Source: Actinomycetes bacterium (GTDB lineage: Bacteria; Actinomycetota; Acidimicrobiia; Acidimicrobiales; JAJYPT01). From it: DNA of 10,654 nucleotides. Positions 1 to 6,822 of this stretch are shown in pieces (the first letter of the stretch is position 1; every line of letters starts with the position of its first letter). The DNA is taken from the NCBI GenBank assembly GCA_021795135.1, contig JAJYPT010000045.1, forward strand, positions 1 through 10,654, given 5' to 3'. The notes beneath the pieces were generated by a model, which ran no database searches, was not told the origin of the DNA, and worked only from the letters and a program-made list of their open reading frames with translations. A program made the position numbers and the translations under genes.

Positions 1-76
1 TGAACATATAACTAATTTTGCTAGCTTTGAACTCATAGAACCAATAATTTGGTGAAATTAACTAGAAAAAGGGCAA

Positions 77-116
77 TTTAAAGTTTAAAATTATTCTTTA
101 AAGCTTAAAATTATTC
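77..116. repeat. 20-bp tandem direct repeat upstream of the aldolase gene
   Basis: Two adjacent copies of a 20-bp unit (77-96 and 97-116) differ at one base (T84 versus C104). Each begins TTTAAAG and ends AAAATTATTC. The 20-bp period is close to two helical turns, so a protein bound to both copies would sit on one DNA face. The repeat lies about 115 bp upstream of the aldolase start, which suits an activator or repressor site. No binding protein can be named; a simple AT-rich duplication is the alternative. Confidence 0.6.
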
Positions 117-137
117 CCAACATACTAAAAATGTTGG
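117..137. promoter_or_regulatory. Inverted repeat upstream of fba
   Basis: CCAACAT (117-123) and ATGTTGG (131-137) form a perfect 7-bp inverted repeat around a 7-nt loop. It directly follows the tandem repeat and lies 92 bp before the aldolase start. No T-run follows on the plus strand, so it is not a convincing terminator there. It could be an operator, or the terminator of a gene upstream of the window. Confidence 0.4.
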
Positions 138-229
138 AAAAATAAAATAATTCCTAGATCTTTGCTAAAAGTCGAAATATCTTTGGCAAAATAAAACAAT
201 TATAAATTTCAGCGAGAGAGGAACTGCGC

Positions 230-1246
230 ATGACCGCAAATGAACTGGAGTCAACCGCTAAAGCCCTAGTGGCAGATGGCAGGGGTATCCTAGCGGCCGA
301 CGAGAGTGTAGCTACAATTTCTAAACGCTTTGCTAATTTGGGAATCGAATCAACTCCCGAAACAAGACGTGCGTATAGACAAACACTACTTACCACACCC
401 GGGATTAGCGAATTCATAAGTGGAGCGATTCTTTATGACGAAACTATCCGTCAATCAACCAAAGAGGGTAAACCATTTCCTCAAGCCTTAGAAGAAAGTG
501 GAGTCATACCTGGCATCAAAGTAGATACTGGTGCAAAAGATCTAGCCAAAACTCAAGGCGAAAAAGTTACTGAAGGTTTAGACGGACTAAAAGAACGAGT
601 AGCTGAGTATTATCAACTAGGAGCTCGGTTTGCTAAATGGAGAGCTGTCATAACCATAGGAGATAATATTCCCTCTTATGCTTGTTTGAATGCCAATGCC
701 AATGCCCTAGCTCGTTATGCAGCCATCTGCCAAGAAGGCGGTCTTGTTCCTATTGTGGAACCTGAAGTTTTAATGGATGGTAGTCATAGTTTTGAGCGTT
801 GTTTTGATGTGACATCTAAGACTTTGAGTATTGTCTTTGAACAACTTCGTGCCCAAAACGTAACTCTTGAACATATGCTGTTGAAACCTAGCATGATTGT
901 AGCTGGCAAAGATGCACCCCGACAAGCAAGTGTCTCCGAAGTAGCAAGTGCTACTGTTACTTGTTACTTGCGAAATGTTCCTGCGGCTGTTCCTGGCATT
1001 GTTTTGCTCTCAGGAGGACAAGCTGACCAATTGGCAACCGAGCATTTGAATGCCATGAATACAGGCGCAAATCTACCTTGGAAATTAACATATTCTTACG
1101 GAAGAGCCCTTCAAGACTCAGCTTTATCTACTTGGGCTGGTAATGATGCAAATGTAGAAAAAGCACAAAAAGCTCTATATCTAAGAGCTAAGTGCAATTC
1201 TGCTGCAGCTAAAGGTGTTTACACCAAAGAGATGGAAAATTCCTAA
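230..1246 (+). CDS. fba: Class I fructose-bisphosphate aldolase
   Basis: A 338-residue cytoplasmic (beta/alpha)8 Schiff-base aldolase that interconverts fructose-1,6-bisphosphate with glyceraldehyde-3-phosphate and DHAP. In a Calvin cycle it can also condense erythrose-4-phosphate with DHAP to sedoheptulose-1,7-bisphosphate. Class I hallmarks are visible: LAADES (21-26) with Asp24, IKVD with Lys97, FAKWR with Lys136, VEPE (Glu177/Glu179), the Schiff-base Lys219 in LLKPSM, and YGRALQ with phosphate-binding Arg292. The length is normal for the family, so the gene looks intact. The ATG at 230 follows a GAGAGAGGA ribosome site (about 214-222) at good spacing. The gene stands alone, ends at a strong terminator, and is separated from the rpe-glpX-prk run by a convergent two-component pair. 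Equilibrium allows either glycolytic or Calvin direction; the neighbourhood favours the latter. Confidence 0.95.
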   Translation: MTANELESTAKALVADGRGILAADESVATISKRFANLGIESTPETRRAYRQTLLTTPGISEFISGAILYDETIRQSTKEGKPFPQALEESGVIPGIKVDTGAKDLAKTQGEKVTEGLDGLKERVAEYYQLGARFAKWRAVITIGDNIPSYACLNANANALARYAAICQEGGLVPIVEPEVLMDGSHSFERCFDVTSKTLSIVFEQLRAQNVTLEHMLLKPSMIVAGKDAPRQASVSEVASATVTCYLRNVPAAVPGIVLLSGGQADQLATEHLNAMNTGANLPWKLTYSYGRALQDSALSTWAGNDANVEKAQKALYLRAKCNSAAAKGVYTKEMENS

Positions 1247-1260
1247 ACAAGTTATTTTTT

Positions 1261-1302
1261 AAATAAAAAAAGGGGTTTATAAATAAACCCCTTTTTTTAT
1301 TT
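1261..1302. terminator. Bidirectional intrinsic terminator between fba and the kinase gene
   Basis: Perfect 20-bp arms (1261-1280 and 1283-1302) flank a 2-nt loop. The core is GGGGTTTAT/ATAAACCCC, with a run of seven A on the left and seven T on the right, giving a U-tract in both directions. It sits 14 bp after the aldolase stop. The last two bases overlap the stop codon of the minus-strand kinase, so one element serves two convergent genes. Confidence 0.9.
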
Positions 1303-2464
1303 AAAGACTTATCGGAACCTTTAAACAAATTGTGGTTCCTTTTCTATTAGAAGTTACCCTAAGACGTCCCGATATCAATTCTGCTCTTTCCCTCATGCCC
1401 TGAAGTCCATAGCCATGTAGTGGTTCTGGGGATAGTTTTTGGGGATCAAAACCTTTTCCATCATCAGATATCTCCAAGCAAGCTTCTTTGGTATCACAAT
1501 AAAAACTAAGATTTACATTTTTGGCATTGGAATGTTTGACTATATTTTGGATTGCTTCTTGTGCTATGCGGTATATAGCCATTTCTATATGAGAAGCAAG
1601 CCTACAAGAATCTGCAGAAATATCAATATTTATCTCAGGAATATCTCGAGATAGGCTTTCCAAAGCAGCAACTAATCCTAAATCATCCAAAACTCCTGGA
1701 CGAAGCCCACTAACTGCACTTCTAGCTTCATCTAGCGCTGCTTTTAGTAATCCTTTAGCTACATCAAGTTCATTCTCTACTACTGATAATTCTTTAGAAC
1801 CCACAGCTTGTTGAGCAGCATCTAAGCGATAAGACAAACTCAAAAGACATTGAGTGATACCGTCATGAATATCTCTTGCTAGGCGTCTACGTTCGCTTTC
1901 TTGGGCTTGGGTTAGACGAGCTGCAAACTCCCCCATAGCTGATTCTCGTTCTGCTAAGCGAGAATACAAAATGGCATTTTCCACACTGCTTGATAATAAA
2001 TTAGCTACATCTTTCAACAGTTTTACATGTTGATTAGAATAATAGTCAACTTTCCTAGAATGAAGATTTATTACTCCAATTGTTTTTTTATGTCTACTTA
2101 CTAAAGGAACCGAAATCAAAGAAGCAAAATTTTCACCCTTCAAAGCAGGAATATAGCGATATCTTTCATCACTCCATTTATCAGGTACTAAAGCTAGTGT
2201 GCTATTTTTAGCCACCCATCCTGCTATTCCTTCGCCTAAAAGTAATTCTATCTTTCCTATTAAAGAGTCAAAAGGAGGAGTTGCTCCACTTAGAACTACT
2301 TTTTGTCTTGCTTCGTCAATCAAATAAGCAAAACAAACATCTGAACCAGTAGCTTTTACAACTAATTGTGCTACTCCTTGAAGCATTTCTTTTAGGTCTG
2401 ATTGAGCGGAGATAATTTCAACAACATCTCTTAAAAAGCCATCTGAATTTGGGAAAGTTTCCAT
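1301..2464 (-). CDS. GAF-domain sensor histidine kinase (NarL/DegS-type partner kinase)
   Basis: A 387-residue soluble two-component kinase with no membrane segment, so it should sense a cytoplasmic signal. Residues about 28-165 form a GAF domain that would bind a small ligand, cofactor or redox group; no heme or Fe-S signature is evident. A short helical linker leads to a HisKA_3 dimerisation domain with the phospho-acceptor His200 in ARDIHDG. The ATPase domain has an N-box with Asn307 (QEAIQNIVKH), a G1 box DDGKGFD (334-340) and a G2 box GYGLQGMRER (351-360). All catalytic motifs are present. It lies 33 bp downstream of the response-regulator gene and is surely its partner. The ATG at 2464 has no clear Shine-Dalgarno sequence, and the preceding TAG is in the same frame only 12 codons upstream. 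The ligand cannot be inferred. Confidence 0.9.
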   Translation of the reverse strand: METFPNSDGFLRDVVEIISAQSDLKEMLQGVAQLVVKATGSDVCFAYLIDEARQKVVLSGATPPFDSLIGKIELLLGEGIAGWVAKNSTLALVPDKWSDERYRYIPALKGENFASLISVPLVSRHKKTIGVINLHSRKVDYYSNQHVKLLKDVANLLSSSVENAILYSRLAERESAMGEFAARLTQAQESERRRLARDIHDGITQCLLSLSYRLDAAQQAVGSKELSVVENELDVAKGLLKAALDEARSAVSGLRPGVLDDLGLVAALESLSRDIPEINIDISADSCRLASHIEMAIYRIAQEAIQNIVKHSNAKNVNLSFYCDTKEACLEISDDGKGFDPQKLSPEPLHGYGLQGMRERAELISGRLRVTSNRKGTTICLKVPISL

Positions 2465-2497
2465 AATAGTTACGTTTAAGATAATACCAATAAAAAT

Positions 2498-3148
2498 CTA
2501 ACGAAAAAGACCTTCTCTTAGTGCCACCGCTATTGTTTGAGCACGATCTTTTGTTTCTAATTTCCTATAAACAGAACTAACGTGGGTTTTTACTGTTTCT
2601 TCCCCTACTATAAGTTGACGTGCTATTGAGCGATTAGTAAGGCCTTTTACCATAAGTTCTAAAACTTCACTTTCTCTTTGGGTCAACCCCAAATGAGCTC
2701 CTGGCCAAAACTCTCCCGCATGTAGCCGAGCTGCAGATAGCGCCACTCTTCCAGCTAGACTAGGATCAATTACAATCTCTCCCAACATCACTCTTTCTAG
2801 TTGGGAAACCAATTCATCACCGGTGGCTTGTTTTAGTAAATATCCACTAGCACCGGTTCTCAAAGCTTGAAAAAGATAGTGCTCATCGTCATAAGCTGTA
2901 AAAAATACTACCTTTAGTGTAGAGATCTTTTTTAATAATTCTCGGCAAAGATCTAGCCCAGATTCGGACTTTAATCTAACATCTACCAAAGCTATGTCTG
3001 GTTTGAGCTTAGAAACAAGATTTGTTGCTTCTTCAGATCTAGATGCTACACCTACTATCTCAACTTTTTGACTATGTCTCCTCAACATTGCAGTTATCCC
3101 ATCTAGGATTACTTCATGATCATCAACTAAAAATAACTTTAAAGGCAT
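2498..3148 (-). CDS. NarL/LuxR-family response regulator
   Basis: A 216-residue DNA-binding response regulator. The receiver domain (about 1-120) has acidic residues Asp9/Asp10, phospho-acceptor Asp56 in ALVDVRL, Thr84 in FFTA and Lys106, so all switch residues are intact. The C-terminal LuxR-type helix-turn-helix (about 153-210) contains the usual LTQRESEVLELM start and an ETVKTHVSSVYRKL recognition region. It is first in a two-gene operon with the GAF kinase. The ATG is preceded by AAAGGG about 5 nt upstream, a good ribosome site. Its promoter shares the 138-bp space with divergently transcribed rpe, so control of rpe and the following genes, as well as itself, is plausible but inferred from position only. 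Confidence 0.93.
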   Translation of the reverse strand: MPLKLFLVDDHEVILDGITAMLRRHSQKVEIVGVASRSEEATNLVSKLKPDIALVDVRLKSESGLDLCRELLKKISTLKVVFFTAYDDEHYLFQALRTGASGYLLKQATGDELVSQLERVMLGEIVIDPSLAGRVALSAARLHAGEFWPGAHLGLTQRESEVLELMVKGLTNRSIARQLIVGEETVKTHVSSVYRKLETKDRAQTIAVALREGLFR

Positions 3149-3194
3149 TTGAACCCTTTGATGTAAATGAATACTAAATTAAGTTTTTGTTAGT

Positions 3195-3210
3195 TCCCCT
3201 ATATGGGGGA
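3195..3210. promoter_or_regulatory. GC-rich inverted repeat in the divergent regulator/rpe promoter region
   Basis: CCCC (3196-3199) and GGGG (3205-3208) flank TATAT, forming a compact inverted repeat in an otherwise AT-rich 138-bp divergent intergenic region. Its G/C runs stand out from the surroundings. It lies about 50 bp upstream of the regulator start and 80 bp upstream of rpe, a sensible operator position for both. No family-specific consensus was matched. Confidence 0.4.
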
Positions 3211-3286
3211 TGCAATAAAAGCATAACTTCGTATATTGTATTGGTAACTATCCTAAGCGAAATAAAAAATTAAGGACGATTAATAA

Positions 3287-3970
3287 ATGGAGTCTTCTAA
3301 AATCAGTATCGTACCTTCAGTCTTGCCTGCTGATTTTTCAAAGCTCGGAGAAGATCTCTTAGCCTTGGAAAAAGCCGGCGTAGATAGGGTGCAGTGGGAT
3401 GTAATGGATGGACATTTCGTTCCAAATCTAACTTTTGGTCCTGATGTTATAGCAGCGTGTAGAAAATCCACTTCTGTTGCCTTCGAGGCTCATCTAATGG
3501 TCCAAAATCCCGATTTATTATTAACCAATTATATTGATGCTGGTTGTGAACTAATTATCGTGCATGTAGAGACGGCCCCTCACCTCCATAAGACTCTAAA
3601 AACCATTAGAGATGCTGGAGCCAAAACTGGAGTAGCATTAAATCCATCGACCCCTCTAGAAGTTATTCGTCATGTGTTAGATTTGGTAGATCTAATTCTT
3701 ATAATGACTGTAAATCCTGGCTTTGGTGGACAAGCTTACATTTCGACTATGGAAAAAAAGATAGAAGAAGCAGCAAAACTCATAAGAGCAACCGACCATG
3801 TTATAGAACTTGAAGTAGATGGTGGTATAGGTCCCAATACAATAGCTGGAGCCGCTAAAGCTGGTGCAAATGTGTTAGTGGCAGGAACTGCTTTATTTAA
3901 AGATCCCAAAGGGTTAGAACATGCTGTGTCGGATCTACGTTCAAAAGCAATAGCAGCTAAAAACAACTAA
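3287..3970 (+). CDS. rpe: Ribulose-phosphate 3-epimerase
   Basis: A 227-residue cytoplasmic TIM-barrel enzyme that interconverts xylulose-5-phosphate and ribulose-5-phosphate, supplying the substrate of phosphoribulokinase. Family motifs are PSVLPADF (10-17), DVMDGHFVPN (38-47), the metal-ligand His69 in FEAHLMV, the catalytic/metal Asp178 in EVDGG, and the phosphate-binding VNPGFGGQ loop (142-149). One oddity: the usual metal-ligand His two residues before Asp38 (H-x-D-x-MDG) reads Gln36-Trp37-Asp38. The rest of the motif is intact, so this looks like a family variant rather than decay. The ATG follows AAGGA (3272-3276) with a 10-nt spacer. It is the first gene of the run and is followed 30 bp later by glpX. 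Confidence 0.95.
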   Translation: MESSKISIVPSVLPADFSKLGEDLLALEKAGVDRVQWDVMDGHFVPNLTFGPDVIAACRKSTSVAFEAHLMVQNPDLLLTNYIDAGCELIIVHVETAPHLHKTLKTIRDAGAKTGVALNPSTPLEVIRHVLDLVDLILIMTVNPGFGGQAYISTMEKKIEEAAKLIRATDHVIELEVDGGIGPNTIAGAAKAGANVLVAGTALFKDPKGLEHAVSDLRSKAIAAKNN

Positions 3971-4000
3971 AAGACAACCACCAAAACAGAAAGTAGAAAA

Positions 4001-4954
4001 ATGTCAATTCCAAGTCAACTTGATATAGAAGGATTAGCTTCTTTCTTGCTAAAAGGAACCCAACAAGCTGCTTTGGCTTGTCTTCCATGGGTAGGAAAAG
4101 GAGATCGTAAAGCAGCCGATGGTGCAGCAGTTGCAGCTTTGCGTAGTACCTTATCTGACGCGCCTGGAACAGGTAGAGTTGTAATTGGAGAAGGTGAAAA
4201 AGACAAAGCTCCAATGTTATTTGTAGGCGAAGAGGTAGGACTGGGCAATGGCCCAGAGTATGACATTGCTGTAGATCCTCTTGAAGGAACTAATTATTGT
4301 GCCCAAGGTACAGAAGGTGCAATAGCTGTTATGGCAGCAGCCCCAAAAGATTCTCTCTGGTCAACATCTGCTTATTACATGAATAAAATAGTTGTTGGAA
4401 AAAAAGCAGCAGGATCAATTGACATTAACGCAAGTGTAGAGCAAAATATAAAATCAGTTGCAAATGCTTTAGCAAAACCAGTTGAAGAAATTGTAGTTAT
4501 GGTTCTAGACAAACCAAGGCACCAAGAACTCATAAAACAAATCCGAGATTGTGGGGCTTCTGTATTAGCTCTTCCAGACGGAGATGTTATGGGTGCACTT
4601 AGGTGTTTGCTACCAAATGGTGGCGTAGATATGTCTATGGGGATAGGTGGAGCTCCTGAAGGTGTTATAACAGCTTGTTCTGTTCAACTGTTAGAAGGAG
4701 ACATGCAAGCTAAGTTAGCACCTCAGAGCGAAGATGAGATCGAAATGATAAAAGACGATCCTGATAAAGATAGGGTTCTTTTTCTAAAAGATTTAGTAAA
4801 AAGTCCCAATTGTTGTTTTTTGGCCACTGGGGTTACAAACAGTATCTTTCTGCCCAGTCCAGAGCAAAAAGAAAAAGAATGGAAAACTTCTTCTTGGATG
4901 CTAACACCACAACATCGGGGTTTATTTGTTCAAGAGGTTCATCCTAAAAAATAA
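4001..4954 (+). CDS. glpX: Class II (GlpX-type) fructose-1,6-bisphosphatase, possibly also sedoheptulose-1,7-bisphosphatase
   Basis: A 317-residue metal-dependent sugar bisphosphatase with the Li-sensitive phosphatase fold. Visible motifs are GDRKAAD (34-40) with Asp35, GEGEKD (63-68), the metal/catalytic DPLEGT loop (92-97), and GIGGAPEG (214-221) with Glu220. These match the E. coli GlpX metal and catalytic positions as I recall them. In autotrophs, notably cyanobacteria, GlpX-type enzymes hydrolyse both FBP and SBP. No other bisphosphatase is in the window, so dual activity is a reasonable but unproven inference. The ATG has only a weak purine-rich leader (AGAAAG), and co-transcription with rpe is likely. 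The last codons and the stop lie inside a 19-bp hairpin stem. Confidence 0.95.
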   Translation: MSIPSQLDIEGLASFLLKGTQQAALACLPWVGKGDRKAADGAAVAALRSTLSDAPGTGRVVIGEGEKDKAPMLFVGEEVGLGNGPEYDIAVDPLEGTNYCAQGTEGAIAVMAAAPKDSLWSTSAYYMNKIVVGKKAAGSIDINASVEQNIKSVANALAKPVEEIVVMVLDKPRHQELIKQIRDCGASVLALPDGDVMGALRCLLPNGGVDMSMGIGGAPEGVITACSVQLLEGDMQAKLAPQSEDEIEMIKDDPDKDRVLFLKDLVKSPNCCFLATGVTNSIFLPSPEQKEKEWKTSSWMLTPQHRGLFVQEVHPKK

Positions 4955-5006
4955 AATTTTATTAATTTTATTTTTTAGGATGGGAAATAAATATCTCCCA
5001 TCCTAA
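4940..5006 (+). promoter_or_regulatory. Overlapping, mutually exclusive hairpins between glpX and prk
   Basis: Hairpin 1 pairs 4940-4958 with 4964-4982 (19 perfect pairs, 5-nt loop) and includes the glpX stop codon. Hairpin 2 pairs 4975-4985 (TTAGGATGGGA) with 4996-5006 (TCCCATCCTAA; 11 perfect pairs, 10-nt loop). TTAGGATG (4975-4982) is needed by both, because CATCCTAA occurs on each side (4940-4947 and 4999-5006). The two folds therefore exclude each other, as in attenuators. Neither has a clean downstream U-run, although hairpin 1 carries its T-tract within the right arm. It could be a partial terminator, a processing or stability element, or a regulated switch before prk. Confidence 0.55.
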
Positions 5007-5009
5007 TCC

Positions 5010-5039
5010 TTGCTACACAAACTACATTTTATTTACAGT
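5010..5039 (+). promoter_or_regulatory. Possible promoter for prk
   Basis: TTGCTA (5010-5015) and TACAGT (5034-5039) are separated by 18 bp, and each matches four of six bases of the sigma-70 consensus. The implied start would lie just upstream of the 12-bp palindrome at 5051. The match is weak, and prk may instead be transcribed only from upstream. Confidence 0.25.
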
Positions 5040-5050
5040 AATTTTGTCCT

Positions 5051-5062
5051 GGCGATATCGCC
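5051..5062. promoter_or_regulatory. 12-bp perfect palindrome near the prk start
   Basis: GGCGATATCGCC is a perfect 12-bp palindrome in an AT-rich leader, 22 bp before the prk ATG. It is just upstream of the AAAAGGAAA ribosome site (5072-5080). Its GC content and position suggest a repressor operator or a small RNA stem near the ribosome site. No regulator was identified. Confidence 0.4.
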
Positions 5063-5084
5063 CATCTTTTTAAAAGGAAATTGA

Positions 5085-6038
5085 ATGCCTGATAAACAAG
5101 TTTCAATACAAAAATCATGGAAGAGCACTGAACGCTCTCCCCGACCAACAATGTTAGCAATTGCTGGCGATAGCGCTGCTGGAAAAACAACCTTGACAAA
5201 AGGCTTAGTTGAAGCTTTGGGTTCTGACAGAATTACTTCGGTCTGTGTAGATGACTACCATAAATTTGATCGTCAAGAAAGAAAAAACCTTCCCTTTACC
5301 CCTTTAAATCCTGAATGTAACTACATGGAGATAATGGAACAACATCTCCAGCTCCTAGCATTGGGTCAACCAATTTTAAAACCTGTATACAATCATGTAA
5401 ATGGGACTTTAGATCGTCCAGTTTTGGTTGAGCCAAAAGAGTTTGTCATTATAGAAGGTTTATTACCTCTAAGTACCAAACTCTCTAGAGCATGTTTTGA
5501 TGTAAGTGTATACCTAGATCCTCCTGAGCCAATTCGTTATGCTTGGAAGGTAAAAAGAGACACATCCAAACGTGGTTATACAAAAGAACAAGTAATGGCA
5601 GATTTAGAAAGAAGAGAGCCTGAATCAGCTGCTTTTATCAGGGTTCAAAGAAAATTTGCTGATATGGTAGTACGTTTTTCTCCAATTGAGGGAAGAGATG
5701 ACGTAGAAAACGAACCACTAAGTGCTACTTTATTGCTTCGACCAACTATTCCTCACCCTGATCTAACTTCAGTATTAAGCGATAATACAAGAGAGGCATT
5801 GCATATCAAATTAGCTCGCGATGATGATGCTAAACCTGTAGATGCTTTACACATACATGGATATGCAAATAGAGAACTAACTCGAAAAGTTGAAGAAGCA
5901 GTTTGGGATAGCTTGAGAGTAAAAGAACCAATTCCAGAAAGTTTAGGATTGATCGATGGCATTAGCAGAAGCGAACCTCTTGCTTTGACCCAACTTATTA
6001 TCCTTTACCATATGCTTTTAGCCAGACACGAGATCTAA
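5085..6038 (+). CDS. prk: Phosphoribulokinase
   Basis: A 317-residue cytoplasmic kinase that makes ribulose-1,5-bisphosphate from ribulose-5-phosphate and ATP, the committed step feeding RuBisCO. It has a P-loop GDSAAGKT (28-35), the DDYH motif (56-59), the VIIEGLLPL Walker-B-like strand (121-129) with Glu124, and the KRDTSKRGYT segment that continues into a PRK-type helix with ERREPES. The C-terminal extension separates it from uridine kinase. Of the two plant/cyanobacterial redox cysteines, the P-loop one is replaced by Ala, while Cys54 before DDYH is kept, so thioredoxin disulfide control looks impossible in that form. The ATG has a good AAAAGGAAA ribosome site; a later in-frame Met23 just before the P-loop is a less likely start. 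cbbY follows 10 bp downstream. Confidence 0.94.
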   Translation: MPDKQVSIQKSWKSTERSPRPTMLAIAGDSAAGKTTLTKGLVEALGSDRITSVCVDDYHKFDRQERKNLPFTPLNPECNYMEIMEQHLQLLALGQPILKPVYNHVNGTLDRPVLVEPKEFVIIEGLLPLSTKLSRACFDVSVYLDPPEPIRYAWKVKRDTSKRGYTKEQVMADLERREPESAAFIRVQRKFADMVVRFSPIEGRDDVENEPLSATLLLRPTIPHPDLTSVLSDNTREALHIKLARDDDAKPVDALHIHGYANRELTRKVEEAVWDSLRVKEPIPESLGLIDGISRSEPLALTQLIILYHMLLARHEI

Positions 6039-6048
6039 TTTAAAAAAC

Positions 6049-6822
6049 GTGCCTGGAGATTTTCCAAAGGCTGTCGTTTTCGATGTCGATGGAACTTTAG
6101 TTGATAGTGAACGCGATGGGCACCGAATTGCTTTTAATTTAGCATTCGAAGAATTTGATCTTCCTTTTTATTGGGATGAAGAACAATATGGTTATTGGCT
6201 TGGAATCAGCGGAGGGAAATCTCGTCTAAGAGCTTTTCTTAGCCACCAAGCCAATTCTGGTTTTGATCAAAAAGATTATGAAAATCTCATAATCGACCTA
6301 CATAATAAAAAAACTGAAATATTTCAAGATTTAGTTTCCAAAGGTTCAATCAAGGCTCGTTTTGGGGTTCTAAGACTTCTAGAAGAACTCCAAAATAACG
6401 GGATTGACCTAGCTATAGCAACTACAGGTAGTAGAAGTTGGGTCGAAGAACTTTTAGCTAAAGAATTCAAATCAATTGACTTTAAAGTAATTGTCACCGG
6501 TCAAGATGTAAAACAGACAAAACCTGATCCTCAAGTCTATAGACAAGTAAAACAACTCCTTGATCTTTCAATTGATCAAATTATTGTTATCGAAGATTCT
6601 GCAATAGGGATACAAGCATCCAAAGCTGTGCAATTGTCGACCATAGCAGTAGCAAATTTTTATACAATTAAAGAAAATCTTACTCAAGCAGATCTAGTTG
6701 TAGATGGATTTGGAGATATGCTAAACAAAGTTAGCGTTTTATACGATCCTTTGGGCATAAATCCCAACTTTATCAATCTTGATTGTATGAAAAAGCTTTT
6801 AAATTTTAAACTAACAAATTGA
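6049..6822 (+). CDS. cbbY: CbbY-family HAD phosphatase (xylulose-1,5-bisphosphate phosphatase)
   Basis: A 257-residue HAD hydrolase of the CbbY type. CbbY enzymes degrade xylulose-1,5-bisphosphate, a misfire product that inhibits RuBisCO, to xylulose-5-phosphate. Motif I is FDVDGTLVDSE with nucleophile Asp12 and Asp14; motif II is ATTGS (Thr125/126); motif III is Lys158 in TKPDP; motif IV is IEDS with Glu182-Asp183. The cap carries the CbbY-like WDEEQYGYWL...GGK segment (about 42-57), absent from generic phosphoglycolate phosphatases. The GTG at 6049 is the only conventional start after an in-frame TAG at 6019. It lacks a Shine-Dalgarno sequence and lies 10 bp after the prk stop, suggesting translational coupling. 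Position next to prk supports the role. About 25 C-terminal residues beyond the HAD core are not recognised. Confidence 0.87.
   Translation: MPGDFPKAVVFDVDGTLVDSERDGHRIAFNLAFEEFDLPFYWDEEQYGYWLGISGGKSRLRAFLSHQANSGFDQKDYENLIIDLHNKKTEIFQDLVSKGSIKARFGVLRLLEELQNNGIDLAIATTGSRSWVEELLAKEFKSIDFKVIVTGQDVKQTKPDPQVYRQVKQLLDLSIDQIIVIEDSAIGIQASKAVQLSTIAVANFYTIKENLTQADLVVDGFGDMLNKVSVLYDPLGINPNFINLDCMKKLLNFKLTN

Noticed and set aside
1..60. Tail of an upstream gene ending at the TGA at 1-3
   Set aside because: Nothing upstream is visible, so a stop codon at the very edge cannot be told from chance.
154..417. 87-codon minus-strand frame opposite the aldolase start
   Set aside because: It overlaps a well-supported gene, has no recognisable domain and no ribosome site, and looks like a shadow of the aldolase reading frame. 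The same applies to the minus-strand frames opposite rpe, glpX, prk and the HAD-IIA gene, and the plus-strand frames opposite the kinase and ATPase genes.
2462..2500. Response regulator and kinase as a fusion through readthrough of TAG 2498-2500
   Set aside because: The TAG is in frame with the kinase ATG and no other stop lies between, but this can easily happen by chance over 11 codons. Both proteins are full length with their own ends.
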